64,000 nt of DNA from Oscillospiraceae bacterium (GCA_021771715.1 JAETOO010000009.1:59586-123585); one strand, 5' to 3'. Shown: positions 1-9,309, counted from the stretch's first letter. Notes: generated from the sequence alone by a model not told the origin. Numbers and translations: made by a program.

Positions 1-1
1 C

Positions 2-172
2 TGGATGTGCACGCTGCCGGTCGCGTACCTGCTGAGCCGTCACTCGAGCCTCACGATTCTGCCGACCTTCATCCTGTGCCAGTCTCTGGATCTGATCAAA
101 TGTGTGATCGGGTTCATCCTGGTGAAAAAGGGCGTCTGGATCCAGAACCTGGTCGCGGAGCAGGAGAGCTGA
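2..172 (+). CDS. MATE-family efflux transporter, C-terminal end (partial)
   Basis: Frame 2 from the window edge reads through to a TGA at 170-172 and encodes 56 residues, beginning WMCTLPVAYLLSRHSS and ending NLVAEQES. The pattern of a tryptophan-led helix, a 'C-Q-x-x-D-x-x-K' stretch and a final 'KKGVWIQNL' segment matches the last helix and cytosolic tail of MATE multidrug exporters, which export cationic drugs or metabolites using an ion gradient. The 61-residue ORF listed in the track (7-192) lies in another frame and is a shadow. The 5' part is outside the window, so family assignment rests only on this tail. A strong terminator follows 25 bp downstream. Confidence 0.6.
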   Translation, partial: WMCTLPVAYLLSRHSSLTILPTFILCQSLDLIKCVIGFILVKKGVWIQNLVAEQES

Positions 173-196
173 ATACGATTTTGGTAGAATAAATAG

Positions 197-237
197 AAAC
201 TGCACAAAATTTCCAATATTTTTGTGCAGTTTTTTTG
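197..237 (+). terminator. Rho-independent terminator of the MATE gene
   Basis: A 13-bp perfect inverted repeat (AAACTGCACAAAA / TTTTGTGCAGTTT) with a short AT-rich loop is followed by a run of T residues. It sits just after the upstream stop codon. Confidence 0.85.
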
Positions 238-463
238 TGGGAAATATGTTACAATTTTGTTAAGATATATTAAAAATTTAATGCAACGATATTACAAACA
301 AATTTCTGCGGCAGTTCTGCGGTTGGTACTGAGCGAATCATTTCGTTTTTCGGCTTGGTCGCTGTAGAATGAGTACGGTTGGCACAAGGCACCGCAACAT
401 ACCCACGCGGGTATGGCGGTTTGGATCGTTGCCTACGGAAATCAAGGTCGAGAGTGGGAAAAG
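238..463. other. Intergenic region, AT-rich then GC-rich, no gene seen
   Basis: The first 70 bases are AT-rich and could hold a promoter for the next gene, but no good -35/-10 pair stands out. A small hairpin (ATACCC-acgc-GGGTAT) lies near 398-413. The minus-strand ORF 338-1237 that overlaps here is a shadow of the plus-strand gene. Confidence 0.4.
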
Positions 464-1303
464 ATGAGCATATTTAAGAGAGTGGATCACAGACAGAAGG
501 AGCGGAGGGCGCACGGGATGGATGCGGGAATCCCGGGGTATGTGCTGGACTATGCGCGCAGCCTGGAGCTTCCGGATCCCTCCGGGCAGCTGGAGCTTTG
601 GCTGCAGGATGGGGAGAGCGCCGAGCGCAGGAGGCGGTTCCGGTTTGCAGCGCGTGCGCCGTACTATCTGCTGGCGTGTGCGGCGGAGGATGAGGCGGTC
701 TGCCTGAATGCGGGCTACGTGCTGGAGCGCGCGGCGATGTTTCTGGGCGCGCACGGCGTGGCGGCGAAGGTGCTGCTGCGGGTGCCGGAGGGGCTGGAGG
801 AGCTTCCGGACGGGAGACGGGCGGTCGCGGCGCTGGCCTTCGGGATGGAAGCTTACGGCGGCGGTCTGCCGGGGCGCGGCGCACAGCAGGTGGAGCATCC
901 GTTCATCTGCCGGGAGGCCGGTGAGGCGTGGACGCGCGAGGTGCTCGCGTATGGCGGGACGGTGCTCGCGCCGGAGCAGCAGACCGGAGTGCGCCTGGTC
1001 CGCGGAGAGTCGGCGATCCACATTGCGGCGGGACGGTTTTTCGGAAGAAATGCGGAGGTCTCCCGCTTTCACGGCGGCATGGCGCTGGCAGCTGTGATGG
1101 GCGCGGCGGAGGAGCTGTGGATCGATCTGTGCATGGTGCGCCTTTCCGCAGAGCTGCAGGAGAACGCGGCCGGGCCGGATTACCTCATCAGTGTCTGCCG
1201 GAGAGAGGACCGCAGGCTGCTGGAGCAGGGCAGCCAAAAGAGCGCGGCAGTCGCCCGCAAGGAGACGCCGCAGCCGCTCGGAGGGCAGTGGAAGTACGCG
1301 TGA
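464..1303 (+). CDS. Nitroreductase-like protein (TM1586-type), 279 aa
   Basis: I place the start at the ATG at 464 (MSIFKRVDHRQ...), not the upstream ATG at 413, because the upstream part has no ribosome binding site and does not look coding. The middle (about residues 60-135) has the pattern of a nitroreductase-like fold: a 'YYLLACAAED' strand, an 'NAGYVLERAAMFLGAHG' helix and a 'VAALAFG' strand. A second half with 'FHGGMALAAVMGAAEELW' resembles the repeated half of TM1586-type proteins. These bind flavin and reduce varied substrates, but the substrate cannot be told here. The N-terminal arginine motif of classical nitroreductases is degenerate. Codon use is strongly GC3-biased like neighbouring core genes, which supports it being real. 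Confidence 0.5.
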   Translation: MSIFKRVDHRQKERRAHGMDAGIPGYVLDYARSLELPDPSGQLELWLQDGESAERRRRFRFAARAPYYLLACAAEDEAVCLNAGYVLERAAMFLGAHGVAAKVLLRVPEGLEELPDGRRAVAALAFGMEAYGGGLPGRGAQQVEHPFICREAGEAWTREVLAYGGTVLAPEQQTGVRLVRGESAIHIAAGRFFGRNAEVSRFHGGMALAAVMGAAEELWIDLCMVRLSAELQENAAGPDYLISVCRREDRRLLEQGSQKSAAVARKETPQPLGGQWKYA

Positions 1304-1428
1304 CGGCTGCGGATAGCAGTGGGAATATATGCGTGACGGCTACGGACAGCAGTGAGAATGATGCGGATGGTTGTAGCCGGCAGTAGAAATATATGTGACA
1401 GCTGCGGTCAGCGATGAGGGTATGCGCG
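1298..1428. repeat. Degenerate tandem repeat, about 33-bp unit, four units
   Basis: The unit 'GCGTGACGGCTGCGGATAGC...' (33 bp) occurs at 1298-1330 and again from 1331. Two more decayed units follow to about 1428. The first unit contains the stop codon of the upstream gene. No coding capacity is apparent. Confidence 0.55.
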
Positions 1429-1621
1429 ACGGTGGTAAAAAGAATATGTGAGAGCAGAGTGCTGCAAACTTGCTGGCAACTGGCATGATTGATGTGCGGA
1501 TAGGCGCACGAAGATCAGTGATGGCAGATCAACCGCAGGTTGCAGCATTTTTTTCTGACAATGGCTGAAGAAATTGCGGGTGCAATATGCAAAGAAGGAG
1601 AAACTCGTCGGGCCTGCAGAA

Positions 1622-1717
1622 GTCAAATCCCCCGCAGCAAGCTACGGGGGATTTGACCCTCGCGGCAGTCGCCAAATATCCATGCAAGCATGGCTACTTG
1701 ACTCGTTGCTCGCGGGA
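1622..1717. repeat. Structured intergenic element with two hairpins
   Basis: A strong hairpin TCAAATCCCCCG / CGGGGGATTTGA (about 1623-1656) is followed by a conserved-looking GC-rich stretch with a second small hairpin CATGC-AAG-like (ATCCATGCAAGCATGG) and a 'CTCGCGG' motif present at both ends. It lies just beyond the tRNA terminator. The composition suggests a dispersed structured repeat and not a gene; only one copy is in the window. Confidence 0.4.
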
Positions 1718-1747
1718 ATAAAAAACCTCAGAGCAAATTCTCTGAGG
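1718..1747 (-). terminator. Terminator of the tRNA-Gly operon
   Basis: On the minus strand CCTCAGAG-AATTTG-CTCTGAGG is followed by TTTTTTATT, ten bases after the last tRNA. Confidence 0.85.
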
Positions 1748-1757
1748 CATTAAAAAG

Positions 1758-1830
1758 AGCGACAGACGGGACTCGAACCCGCGACCTCCACCTTGGCAAG
1801 GTGGCGTACTACCAACTGTACTACTATCGC
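1758..1830 (-). tRNA. tRNA-Gly (GCC), copy 3 of the transcript
   Basis: Minus-strand cloverleaf of 73 nt: acceptor GCGATAG/CTGTCGC, anticodon stem CCACC/GGTGG with loop TTGCCAA giving anticodon GCC, and T arm GCGGG-TTCGAGT-CCCGT. Discriminator U; CCA is not encoded. The sequence is identical to the other two copies. Confidence 0.97.
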
Positions 1831-1844
1831 ATATAAAACAGAAG

Positions 1845-1917
1845 AGCGACAGACGGGACTCGAACCCGCGACCTCCACCTTGGCAAGGTGGCGTACTACC
1901 AACTGTACTACTATCGC
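1845..1917 (-). tRNA. tRNA-Gly (GCC), copy 2 of the transcript
   Basis: Identical 73-nt cloverleaf with anticodon GCC. It is separated from its neighbours by 14-15 nt spacers that are themselves nearly identical, pointing to tandem duplication. Confidence 0.97.
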
Positions 1918-1932
1918 ATATAAAACTGGAAG

Positions 1933-2005
1933 AGCGACAGACGGGACTCGAACCCGCGACCTCCACCTTGGCAAGGTGGCGTACTACCAACTGTACTACT
2001 ATCGC
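1933..2005 (-). tRNA. tRNA-Gly (GCC), copy 1 of the transcript
   Basis: Promoter-proximal copy of the three identical tRNA-Gly(GCC) genes, with the same arms and anticodon. ORFs in the track at 1694-2017 are translations of these repeats and not proteins. Confidence 0.97.
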
Positions 2006-2045
2006 ATATCAATCTGAATGATCGGCTTCCCGCCGAGCAACTAAA

Positions 2046-2074
2046 ACTATACTATATCCGATACGAATTGTCAA
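2046..2074 (-). promoter_or_regulatory. Promoter of the tRNA-Gly operon
   Basis: Minus strand TTGACA, 17-bp spacer, TATAGT, 41 bp upstream of the first tRNA. A near-consensus sigma-A promoter. Confidence 0.85.
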
Positions 2075-2123
2075 CACCTTTTTGAATTTTTTTCAGTTCA
2101 GCCATTATTTTATCAGGAAACAG

Positions 2124-2152
2124 TTGAAATGTGCGGGAAAATACATTATTAT
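2124..2152 (+). promoter_or_regulatory. Probable promoter of leuB-ilvD
   Basis: TTGAAA, 17-bp spacer, TATTAT, leaving a leader of about 130 nt before leuB. The leader has a small hairpin (CCGTC/GACGG) but no recognisable T-box sequence. Confidence 0.5.
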
Positions 2153-2287
2153 AGTGAGAAAGCCTTTGGCGGGTGCAACATTGCCGTCCGCCTGACGGAA
2201 ACGATTGGCTGACAGAGAAATACAGATGGCTGCGGCGGAACGGATTGGTTCGGGAAAATGGCAGTCTGGTGGAAAGGAAGAGGAAGC

Positions 2288-3373
2288 ATGAACTATAAGA
2301 TAGCAGTGATTCCGGGAGACGGAATCGGACCTGAGATTGTGAGAGAGGCGCGCAAAGTGCTGGACGCGGCTGCCGTGAAATATGGATTTACCCTGGAGTA
2401 CACGGAGCTTTTGATGGGCGGGGCGTCGATTGATGCGAACGGCGTGCCGCTCACGGACGAGACGATCGAAACGGCGAAGGCGAGCGATGCGGTGCTGATG
2501 GGCTCGATCGGTGGGGATGCGAAGACCTCCCCGTGGTATCGGCTGGAGCCGTCGCTGCGCCCCGAGGCAGGACTGTTAAAGCTCAGGAAATCCCTGAACC
2601 TCTTTGCAAATCTTCGCCCTGCGTATTTGTACGAGGAGCTGAAGGCGGCCTGCCCGCTGCGGGACGAGATCATCGGCGACGGGTTTGACATGCTGATCAT
2701 GCGTGAGCTGACCGGCGGCCTGTACTTTGGCGCGCGCTCCACGGTTGAGGAGGACGGCGTGAAGAAGGCGACAGACACGCTCGTGTACAGCGAGCATGAG
2801 ATCCGCCGGATTGCCGTCAAGGGCTTCGACATCGCCCGCAAGCGCCGCAAGAAGGTCTGCAGCGTCGACAAGGCAAACGTGCTCGATTCCTCGCGGCTCT
2901 GGAGAAGCGTCGTGGAGGAGGTGGCGAAGGAGTATCCGGACGTGGAGCTCTCCCATATGCTGGTGGATAACTGCGCAATGCAGCTCGTCAAGGATCCGGG
3001 ACAGTTCGACGTGATTCTGACCGAGAATATGTTCGGCGACATCCTCTCGGATGAGGCGAGCATGGTGACCGGCTCGATCGGAATGCTGTCCTCCGCGTCA
3101 TTGAATGAGACGAAGTTCGGCCTCTACGAGCCCAGCCACGGCTCCGCACCGGACATCGCGGGGATGGATCTCGCCAACCCGATCGCGACGATCCTTTCCG
3201 CAGCCATGATGCTCCGCTACTCCCTCGATCTCGACGAGGCGGCGGACGCGATTGAGGCGGCGGTGAAGCAGGTGCTAAAGGACGGTTACCGGACGGCCGA
3301 TATCATGTCGGACGGCTGCACACGGGTGGGATGCGCCGAGATGGGATCCCTGATCCGGGAGAGAATACAGTAG
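2288..3373 (+). CDS. leuB: 3-isopropylmalate dehydrogenase
   Basis: 361 residues. LeuB oxidises and decarboxylates 3-isopropylmalate to 2-oxoisocaproate with NAD+, the third step of leucine synthesis, in the cytosol. The N-terminus [14 protein letters not shown], the substrate-binding '[23 protein letters not shown]' region, the '[32 protein letters not shown]' metal-binding block and '[13 protein letters not shown]' are all diagnostic. I chose ATG 2288 over 2258 because the family begins here and AGGAAGAGGAAG precedes it. It lies 42 bp before ilvD, so branched-chain genes are co-transcribed; leuA and leuCD are not in the window. Confidence 0.95.
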   Translation: MNYKIAVIPGDGIGPEIVREARKVLDAAAVKYGFTLEYTELLMGGASIDANGVPLTDETIETAKASDAVLMGSIGGDAKTSPWYRLEPSLRPEAGLLKLRKSLNLFANLRPAYLYEELKAACPLRDEIIGDGFDMLIMRELTGGLYFGARSTVEEDGVKKATDTLVYSEHEIRRIAVKGFDIARKRRKKVCSVDKANVLDSSRLWRSVVEEVAKEYPDVELSHMLVDNCAMQLVKDPGQFDVILTENMFGDILSDEASMVTGSIGMLSSASLNETKFGLYEPSHGSAPDIAGMDLANPIATILSAAMMLRYSLDLDEAADAIEAAVKQVLKDGYRTADIMSDGCTRVGCAEMGSLIRERIQ

Positions 3374-3415
3374 ATACCTGCAGGAGACTGCAGCTGCAAC
3401 AGGAGGAGAATTATT

Positions 3416-5089
3416 ATGAAAAGTGACGCAGTAAAAAAAGGAATTCAGCAGGCCCCGCACCGTTCGCTGTTCAACGCGCTCGGGCTCACCGAGGAGGAGA
3501 TGAAGCGCCCGCTGATCGGTATCGTAAATTCCTACAATGAGGTTGTGCCGGGCCATATGAACCTGGATAAGATCACCGAGGCGGTCAAGCTGGGCGTGGC
3601 GATGGCCGGCGGCGTGCCGCGCGAGTTCCCGGCGATCGCAGTCTGTGACGGGATCGCGATGGGGCATGTGGGGATGAAATACTCTCTGGTGACGCGTGAC
3701 CTGATCGCGGACTCGACTGAGTGCATGGCGATTGCACACCAGTTTGATGCGCTCGTCATGATTCCGAACTGTGACAAGAATGTGCCGGGCCTTCTGATGG
3801 CGGCGGCGCGCCTGAACATTCCGACGATCTTCGTCAGCGGCGGCCCGATGATGGCCGGCCATGTCAAGGGGAGAAAGAGAAGCCTCTCGAGCATGTTTGA
3901 GGCAGTCGGCGAGCACGCCGCAGGCAAGCTGACCGACGAGGAGGTCACAGAGTATGAGAACAAGGTCTGCCCGACCTGCGGTTCCTGCTCCGGCATGTAC
4001 ACGGCCAACAGCATGAACTGTCTGACCGAGGTGCTCGGCATGGGCCTGAAGGGCAACGGCACGATTCCGGCCGTCTATTCCGAGAGAATCCGTCTCGCAA
4101 AAATGGCCGGAATGCAGATCATGGAGCTGTGGAGAAACAACATCCGCCCGCGCGACATCATGACAGAGAAGGCGTTTCTGAACGCGCTGACCGTGGACAT
4201 GGCGCTTGGCTGCTCGACGAACAGCATGCTGCACCTCCCGGCGATCGCGCACGAGGCGGGCGTCGAGCTGAATGTCGACATCGCAAACGAGATCAGCGCG
4301 CGCACACCGAACCTGTGCCATCTGGCGCCGGCCGGCCCGACCTACATAGAGGATCTTAACGAGGCGGGCGGCGTGTATGCCGTCATGAACGAGCTGACGA
4401 AGCGGGATCTGCTGCAGCTGGACTGCATGACCGTGACCGGAAAGACGGTAGGAGAAAATATCAAAGACTGTGTCAATCAGAACCCGGAGGTGATTCGCCC
4501 GATCGACCACCCGTACAGTGAGACCGGCGGCCTCGCCATCCTCAAGGGCAACCTTGCCCCGGATTCCGGCGTCGTGAAGCGCTCGGCGGTCGTGCCGGAG
4601 ATGATGGTCCACGAGGGGCCCGCGCGCGTGTTTGACTGCGAGGAGGACGCGATCGCGGCGATCCTGGGCGGAAAGATTCACCCGGGCGATGTGGTCGTGA
4701 TCCGCTACGAGGGGCCGAAGGGAGGCCCGGGCATGCGGGAGATGCTGAACCCGACGTCGGCGATCGCCGGCATGGGACTCGGCTCGTCCGTCGCGCTGAT
4801 CACGGACGGCCGGTTCAGCGGCGCGTCGAGAGGCGCATCCATCGGCCACGTCTCCCCGGAGGCTGCGGTTGGCGGCCCGATCGCGCTGGTCGAGGAGGGA
4901 GATACGATCAAGATCAACATTCCGGAGTGCAGGCTGGAGCTCGACGTGAGCGACGAGGAGCTGGCAGAGCGCAGGAGCAGATGGCAGCCGCGCGAGCCGA
5001 AGATCACGACCGGATACCTCGCGCGCTACGCATCGCTGGTGACCTCCGGCAACCGCGGCGCGATCCTCGAGGTCCCGCGGGCGAACTGA
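3416..5089 (+). CDS. ilvD: Dihydroxy-acid dehydratase
   Basis: 557 residues, full length for the IlvD/Edd family. It dehydrates 2,3-dihydroxy-isovalerate and -methylvalerate to the 2-oxo acids that precede valine and isoleucine. Iron-sulfur cysteine contexts are visible at '[11 protein letters not shown]' and '[17 protein letters not shown]', plus 'CDGIAMGH' near residue 77. The C-terminal '[18 protein letters not shown]' and '[11 protein letters not shown]' motifs are intact. AGGAGGAGAA lies 7 bp before the ATG. It is the second gene of the leuB-ilvD unit and is followed by an unusual 156-bp gap before ilvB. Confidence 0.96.
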   Translation: MKSDAVKKGIQQAPHRSLFNALGLTEEEMKRPLIGIVNSYNEVVPGHMNLDKITEAVKLGVAMAGGVPREFPAIAVCDGIAMGHVGMKYSLVTRDLIADSTECMAIAHQFDALVMIPNCDKNVPGLLMAAARLNIPTIFVSGGPMMAGHVKGRKRSLSSMFEAVGEHAAGKLTDEEVTEYENKVCPTCGSCSGMYTANSMNCLTEVLGMGLKGNGTIPAVYSERIRLAKMAGMQIMELWRNNIRPRDIMTEKAFLNALTVDMALGCSTNSMLHLPAIAHEAGVELNVDIANEISARTPNLCHLAPAGPTYIEDLNEAGGVYAVMNELTKRDLLQLDCMTVTGKTVGENIKDCVNQNPEVIRPIDHPYSETGGLAILKGNLAPDSGVVKRSAVVPEMMVHEGPARVFDCEEDAIAAILGGKIHPGDVVVIRYEGPKGGPGMREMLNPTSAIAGMGLGSSVALITDGRFSGASRGASIGHVSPEAAVGGPIALVEEGDTIKINIPECRLELDVSDEELAERRSRWQPREPKITTGYLARYASLVTSGNRGAILEVPRAN

Positions 5090-5106
5090 CCGGAAATAAA
5101 TACAAG

Positions 5107-5210
5107 GTTACAGTTCAACAGGACGCCCATTCAAAAATGGTAATACAGCCCTTAGCAAGCAAGCTTGCACGGTCTGTCTTCTCATTTTTTATGCATGACT
5201 GGACTGTAAC
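5107..5210. repeat. MITE-like element with terminal inverted repeats
   Basis: GTTACAGTTCA at the left end pairs with TGGACTGTAAC at the right end (10 of 11 match). They bound a 104-bp AT-richer segment that contains internal hairpins such as GCAAGCAAGCTTGC. It sits between ilvD and ilvB. No transposase is encoded, and a target-site duplication is not obvious by eye. Confidence 0.45.
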
Positions 5211-5245
5211 AGATATATGGTTTGAGATAGAAAGGATAAGATGGA

Positions 5246-6922
5246 ATGAGATTGACAGGATCAGAGATAGTGATTGAGTGTTTGAAGGAGCAGGGCGTGG
5301 ACACCGTGTTCGGGTATCCGGGCGGGGCGATTCTGAATATATACGATGAGCTGTACAAGCACAGCGATGAGATTAAGCACATCCTGACCTCGCACGAGCA
5401 GGGGGCTTCCCACGCGGCGGACGGCTACGCGCGCGCGACCGGCAAGGTCGGCGTCTGCATGGCGACCTCCGGGCCGGGGGCGACCAACCTGGTGACAGGG
5501 ATCGCGACGGCCTGCATGGACTCTGTGCCGGTTGTGGCGATCACGGCGAACGTGACGGTGCCGCTGCTCGGGCGCGACAGTTTTCAGGAGATTGATATCA
5601 CCGGCATCACGATGCCGATCACGAAGCACAATTTTATCGTGAAGGACGTGGAGAAGCTCGCAGATACGATCCGCTGGGCGTTCCGGATCGCGCAGGAGGG
5701 GCGTCCCGGCCCGGTGCTGATCGACATCACGAAGGATGTCACGGCGGCGGAGGCGGAGTACACGCCGCAGACTCCGGAGCCGGTGGAGCGCAGCACGGAG
5801 TATATCAGGGAAGCGGATCTGGAGCAGGCGGTGAAGCTGATCAACGAGTGCAAGCGCCCGTTTGTGTTCGTGGGCGGCGGCGCAGTGATCTCCGACGCAG
5901 ATGAGGAGCTGAAGAAATTTGCCGACAAGCTCCACGCGCCGGTGGCGGACTCCCTGATGGGGAAGGGCGCTTACAGCGGCGAGAATGACCTGTACTGCGG
6001 GATGCTCGGCATGCACGGGACGAAGACGGCGAACCTCGGCGTCTCGAAGTGTGATCTGCTGATCACGGTGGGCTCCCGCTTCAGCGACCGTGTCGTCGGC
6101 CAGGCGAAGAGTTTTGCGAAGAACGCGAAGATCATCCAGATTGACGTCGACGCGGCGGAGATCAATAAAAATATTGTGGTGGACTGCAGCATCATCGGCG
6201 ACGTGCGCGAGGTGCTCAAGAGGTTGAATGAGCGGATCGAGGAGCACCGCCACGACGAGTGGGACGATTCGATCCGGGAGCTGAAGGCGAAATACCCGCT
6301 CAAGTACGACCATGAGACGCTGACCGGCCCGTACGTGGTCGAGGAGATCAACCGCCAGACGAAGGGGGACGCGATCATCGTGACAGAGGTCGGACAGCAC
6401 CAGATGTGGGCGGCGCAGTACTACAAGTACCTGAAGCCGCGGACACTGCTGACCTCCGGCGGCCTGGGCACGATGGGCTACGGCCTTGGCGCGGCGATCG
6501 GCGCGAAGATGGGCTGCCCGGACAAGACGGTGATCAACATCGCAGGCGACGGCTGCTTCCGCATGAACATGAATGAGATCGCGACGGCGGGCCGCTACAA
6601 CATTCCGGTGATCGAGGTCGTGATCAATAACCATGTGCTGGGCATGGTGCGCCAGTGGCAGACGCTGTTTTACGGGGAGCGGTACTCGCAGACCGTGCTC
6701 TCGGATGCCGTCGACTTCGTGAAGCTCGCCGAGGCGATGGGCGTCGAGGGCTGCCGCGTCACGAAGAAGGAGGAGCTTGCCCCCGCGCTGGAGTACGCGA
6801 TCAAGCTCGGCAAGCCGTACCTGATCGACTGCCAGATCGACAGCGACGACAAGGTATTCCCGATGGTGCCCGCGGGCAAGCCGATCGACACCGTGTTCGA
6901 CCAGGATGACCTGAAGGAGTGA
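5246..6922 (+). CDS. ilvB: Acetolactate synthase, large (catalytic) subunit
   Basis: 558 residues. This thiamine-diphosphate enzyme condenses two pyruvates (or pyruvate with 2-oxobutyrate) to acetolactate/acetohydroxybutyrate. The catalytic Glu is E51 in 'HEQGASHAADGYARATGKVG'. The TPP-binding block is 'GDGCFRMNMNEIATAGRYNIPVIEVVINN', and the FAD-type central domain lies around 190-330. The biosynthetic type is favoured over catabolic AlsS by the C-terminal 'DDKVFPMVPAGKPIDTV'. The regulatory subunit ilvN is not adjacent, which is unusual enough to note. An AGGAT ribosome site precedes the ATG weakly. It lies downstream of ilvD across the inverted-repeat element. Confidence 0.94.
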   Translation: MRLTGSEIVIECLKEQGVDTVFGYPGGAILNIYDELYKHSDEIKHILTSHEQGASHAADGYARATGKVGVCMATSGPGATNLVTGIATACMDSVPVVAITANVTVPLLGRDSFQEIDITGITMPITKHNFIVKDVEKLADTIRWAFRIAQEGRPGPVLIDITKDVTAAEAEYTPQTPEPVERSTEYIREADLEQAVKLINECKRPFVFVGGGAVISDADEELKKFADKLHAPVADSLMGKGAYSGENDLYCGMLGMHGTKTANLGVSKCDLLITVGSRFSDRVVGQAKSFAKNAKIIQIDVDAAEINKNIVVDCSIIGDVREVLKRLNERIEEHRHDEWDDSIRELKAKYPLKYDHETLTGPYVVEEINRQTKGDAIIVTEVGQHQMWAAQYYKYLKPRTLLTSGGLGTMGYGLGAAIGAKMGCPDKTVINIAGDGCFRMNMNEIATAGRYNIPVIEVVINNHVLGMVRQWQTLFYGERYSQTVLSDAVDFVKLAEAMGVEGCRVTKKEELAPALEYAIKLGKPYLIDCQIDSDDKVFPMVPAGKPIDTVFDQDDLKE

Positions 6923-6998
6923 CGGATCATATAATAGAGTCAGAGCGGTCCGCATGCGGATCACACGGCAGAAATGCCAAAATGAGGAGGATGAAAAA

Positions 6999-8090
6999 AT
7001 GAGCAGAGTGTACAATTTCTCGGCCGGTCCGGCGGTGCTGCCGGAGGAGGTGCTGAGGGAAGCGCAGGAGGAGATGCTGGACTACCGCGGCTGCGGCCAG
7101 TCCGTCATGGAGATGAGCCATCGCTCGAAGGTCTTTGACGACTTGATCAACGAGACGGAGGCGGACCTGCGCGAGCTGATGCAGGTTCCGGACAATTACC
7201 GGATTCTGTTTATGCAGGGCGGTGCGAGCCTGCAGTTCGCGATGATCCCGATGAATCTGATGAAGCATGGGGTGGCGGACTACATCATCACCGGCCAGTG
7301 GGCGAAAAAGGCGTGGCAGGAGGCGCAGAAGTACGGGACGGCCAACGCGGTGGCCTCGAGTGCCGACCGGACGTTCTCATACATACCGGACTGCAGCGAC
7401 CTGCCGATTGACGAGAGAGCCGACTACGTCTATATCTGCGAGAACAATACCATCTACGGCACAAAGTACAAAAAGCTGCCCAACACAAAGGGCAAGCTGC
7501 TGGTATCGGACGTGTCCTCGTGCTTCCTGTCGGAGCCGGTGAACGTGTCGGACTACGGAATCCTGTACGGCGGCGTGCAGAAAAACATCGGACCGGCGGG
7601 CATGGTGATCTCGATCATCCGCGAGGATCTCATCACCGACGACGTGATGCCGTTCACGCCGACGATGATGAAGTTCAAGACACACGCCGATGCGAACTCG
7701 ATGTACAACACGCCGAACTGCTACTGCATCTATATGTGCGGCAAGGTGTTCAAGTGGATCAAATCCCTGGGCGGCCTGTCCGCGATGAAGGCGCGCAACG
7801 AGGAGAAGGCAAAGATTTTGTACGACTTCCTCGATGAGAGCCGGCTGTTCCACGGCACGGTCGTGAAGGAGGACCGCTCCCTGATGAACGTCCCGTTTGT
7901 GACCGGGGACAAGGAACTGGACGCAGTGTTCGTCAAGGCGGCCGAGGAGGCCGGGTTTGTGAACCTGAAGGGACACCGCACCGTGGGCGGTATGCGGGCG
8001 AGCATCTACAACGCGATGCCCGTCGAGGGCGTGCAGAAGCTAGTCGCATTCATGAAGGAGTTCGAGCGGGAGCATGCTGGTTTAGAATAG
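6999..8090 (+). CDS. serC: Phosphoserine aminotransferase
   Basis: 363 residues. A PLP enzyme that transfers an amino group from glutamate to 3-phosphohydroxypyruvate in serine synthesis. The N-terminus 'VYNFSAGPAVLPEEVL', 'FMQGGASLQFAMIPMN', the PLP-lysine region 'LYGGVQKNIGPAG' and the end 'GHRTVGGMRASIYNAMP' are all family hallmarks. I start at ATG 6999, preceded by GAGGAGGATG, and not at 6954. It is 18 bp upstream of serA and thus forms a two-gene serine operon. Confidence 0.96.
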   Translation: MSRVYNFSAGPAVLPEEVLREAQEEMLDYRGCGQSVMEMSHRSKVFDDLINETEADLRELMQVPDNYRILFMQGGASLQFAMIPMNLMKHGVADYIITGQWAKKAWQEAQKYGTANAVASSADRTFSYIPDCSDLPIDERADYVYICENNTIYGTKYKKLPNTKGKLLVSDVSSCFLSEPVNVSDYGILYGGVQKNIGPAGMVISIIREDLITDDVMPFTPTMMKFKTHADANSMYNTPNCYCIYMCGKVFKWIKSLGGLSAMKARNEEKAKILYDFLDESRLFHGTVVKEDRSLMNVPFVTGDKELDAVFVKAAEEAGFVNLKGHRTVGGMRASIYNAMPVEGVQKLVAFMKEFEREHAGLE

Positions 8091-8108
8091 AAAAGAGGAG
8101 AGTCCGAA

Positions 8109-9266
8109 ATGTATCGTTATACATGCCTGAATCCGATCGCACAGATCGGGCTGGATGGTTTTACCGGAGATTATGAAAAAACAGAAGTCATGGAGAGTGC
8201 GGACGCTGTTCTGGTACGCAGCGCCAAAATGCACGAGATGGAGCTTCCAAAGCGCCTGTGTGCGATTGCGCGCGCAGGAGCAGGAGTCAACAATATTCCG
8301 CTGGAGAAATGCGCGGAGGAGGGAATTGTCGTCTTCAACACGCCGGGAGCGAACGCGAACGGAGTCAAGGAGCTGGTGTTCGCGGGGATGCTGCTCGCGG
8401 CGCGCGACATTATCGGCGGCGCCAACTGGGCAGCCGCTCAGGCGGGAAATGCGGATGTGACAGCCGCGACCGAGAAGGAGAAGAAACAGTTTGCCGGCAC
8501 GGAGCTGCTCGGCAAGAAGCTGGGCATCATCGGCCTGGGTGCGATCGGCGTGAAGGTCGCGAACGCGGCGACGCATCTTGGCATGGACGTGTACGGGTAC
8601 GACCCGTACATCTCGGTGGATGCGGCCTGGAATTTGTCGAGAAGCATTCACCACATCAACGACGTGGAGGACATCTACCGCGAGTGCGACTACATCACGA
8701 TCCACGTGCCGCTTCTGGACTCCACAAAGAAGATGATCAATGAGGCGGCGATCGCGAAGATGAAGCAGAATGTGGTGATCCTGAACTTTGCGCGCGATCT
8801 GCTCGTGGACGAGGAGGCAGTTATCGCGGCGATCGAGGCGGGAAAGGTGCACCGCTACGTGTCGGATTTCCCGAACCCGGTGACGGTCGGGAAAAAGGGT
8901 GTGATTGTCACCCCGCATCTGGGGGCGTCGACCGCGGAGTCCGAGGAGAACTGTGCCGTCATGGCCGTGAAGGAGCTGCGGAACTTCCTGGAGAACGGCA
9001 ACATCCGCAACTCCGTCAACTACCCGAACTGTGACCTCGGACTGTGCGCGGCGGAGTCACGTCTGGCGATCTGCCACCGGAACAGCAAGCGCATGATCAG
9101 CCAGTTCACAGACATCCTCTCCGACACCAACATTCAGAACATGAGTAATTCCAGCCGCGGCGACTACGCGTACACGCTGCTCGACCTCGACGGACGGGTG
9201 TCCGAGGAGGAGCTCGCGAAGCTGCAGGAGATCAAGGGAGTGCTGAGGGTTCGAGTCGTAAAATAA
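8109..9266 (+). CDS. serA: D-3-phosphoglycerate dehydrogenase
   Basis: 385 residues. Oxidises 3-phosphoglycerate with NAD+ to start serine synthesis. The Rossmann motif 'GKKLGIIGLGAIGVKVA', 'ARAGAGVNNIPLEKC', and the catalytic Arg, Glu and His contexts ('NFARDLLVDEEAV', 'VTPHLGAST') are visible. The last about 75 residues ('DYAYTLLDLDGRV...GVLRVRVVK') form an ACT domain, so serine feedback is plausible. AAGAGGAGAG precedes the ATG. It is shorter than the long allosteric type, as in many Firmicutes. A strong terminator follows, closing the serC-serA unit. Confidence 0.95.
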   Translation: MYRYTCLNPIAQIGLDGFTGDYEKTEVMESADAVLVRSAKMHEMELPKRLCAIARAGAGVNNIPLEKCAEEGIVVFNTPGANANGVKELVFAGMLLAARDIIGGANWAAAQAGNADVTAATEKEKKQFAGTELLGKKLGIIGLGAIGVKVANAATHLGMDVYGYDPYISVDAAWNLSRSIHHINDVEDIYRECDYITIHVPLLDSTKKMINEAAIAKMKQNVVILNFARDLLVDEEAVIAAIEAGKVHRYVSDFPNPVTVGKKGVIVTPHLGASTAESEENCAVMAVKELRNFLENGNIRNSVNYPNCDLGLCAAESRLAICHRNSKRMISQFTDILSDTNIQNMSNSSRGDYAYTLLDLDGRVSEEELAKLQEIKGVLRVRVVK

Positions 9267-9309
9267 GGAAGATTAGCGTAAGTATCTGTACAGATCCGAT
9301 GAGCAAATT

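Noticed and set aside
1694-2017. Repetitive short ORFs at the tRNA cluster
   Set aside because: They are translations of three identical tRNA-Gly genes.
2153-2287. T-box or leader-peptide attenuator before leuB
   Set aside because: No AxxxGGGTGG-like T-box sequence, no terminator hairpin with a T run, and no short ORF rich in leucine.
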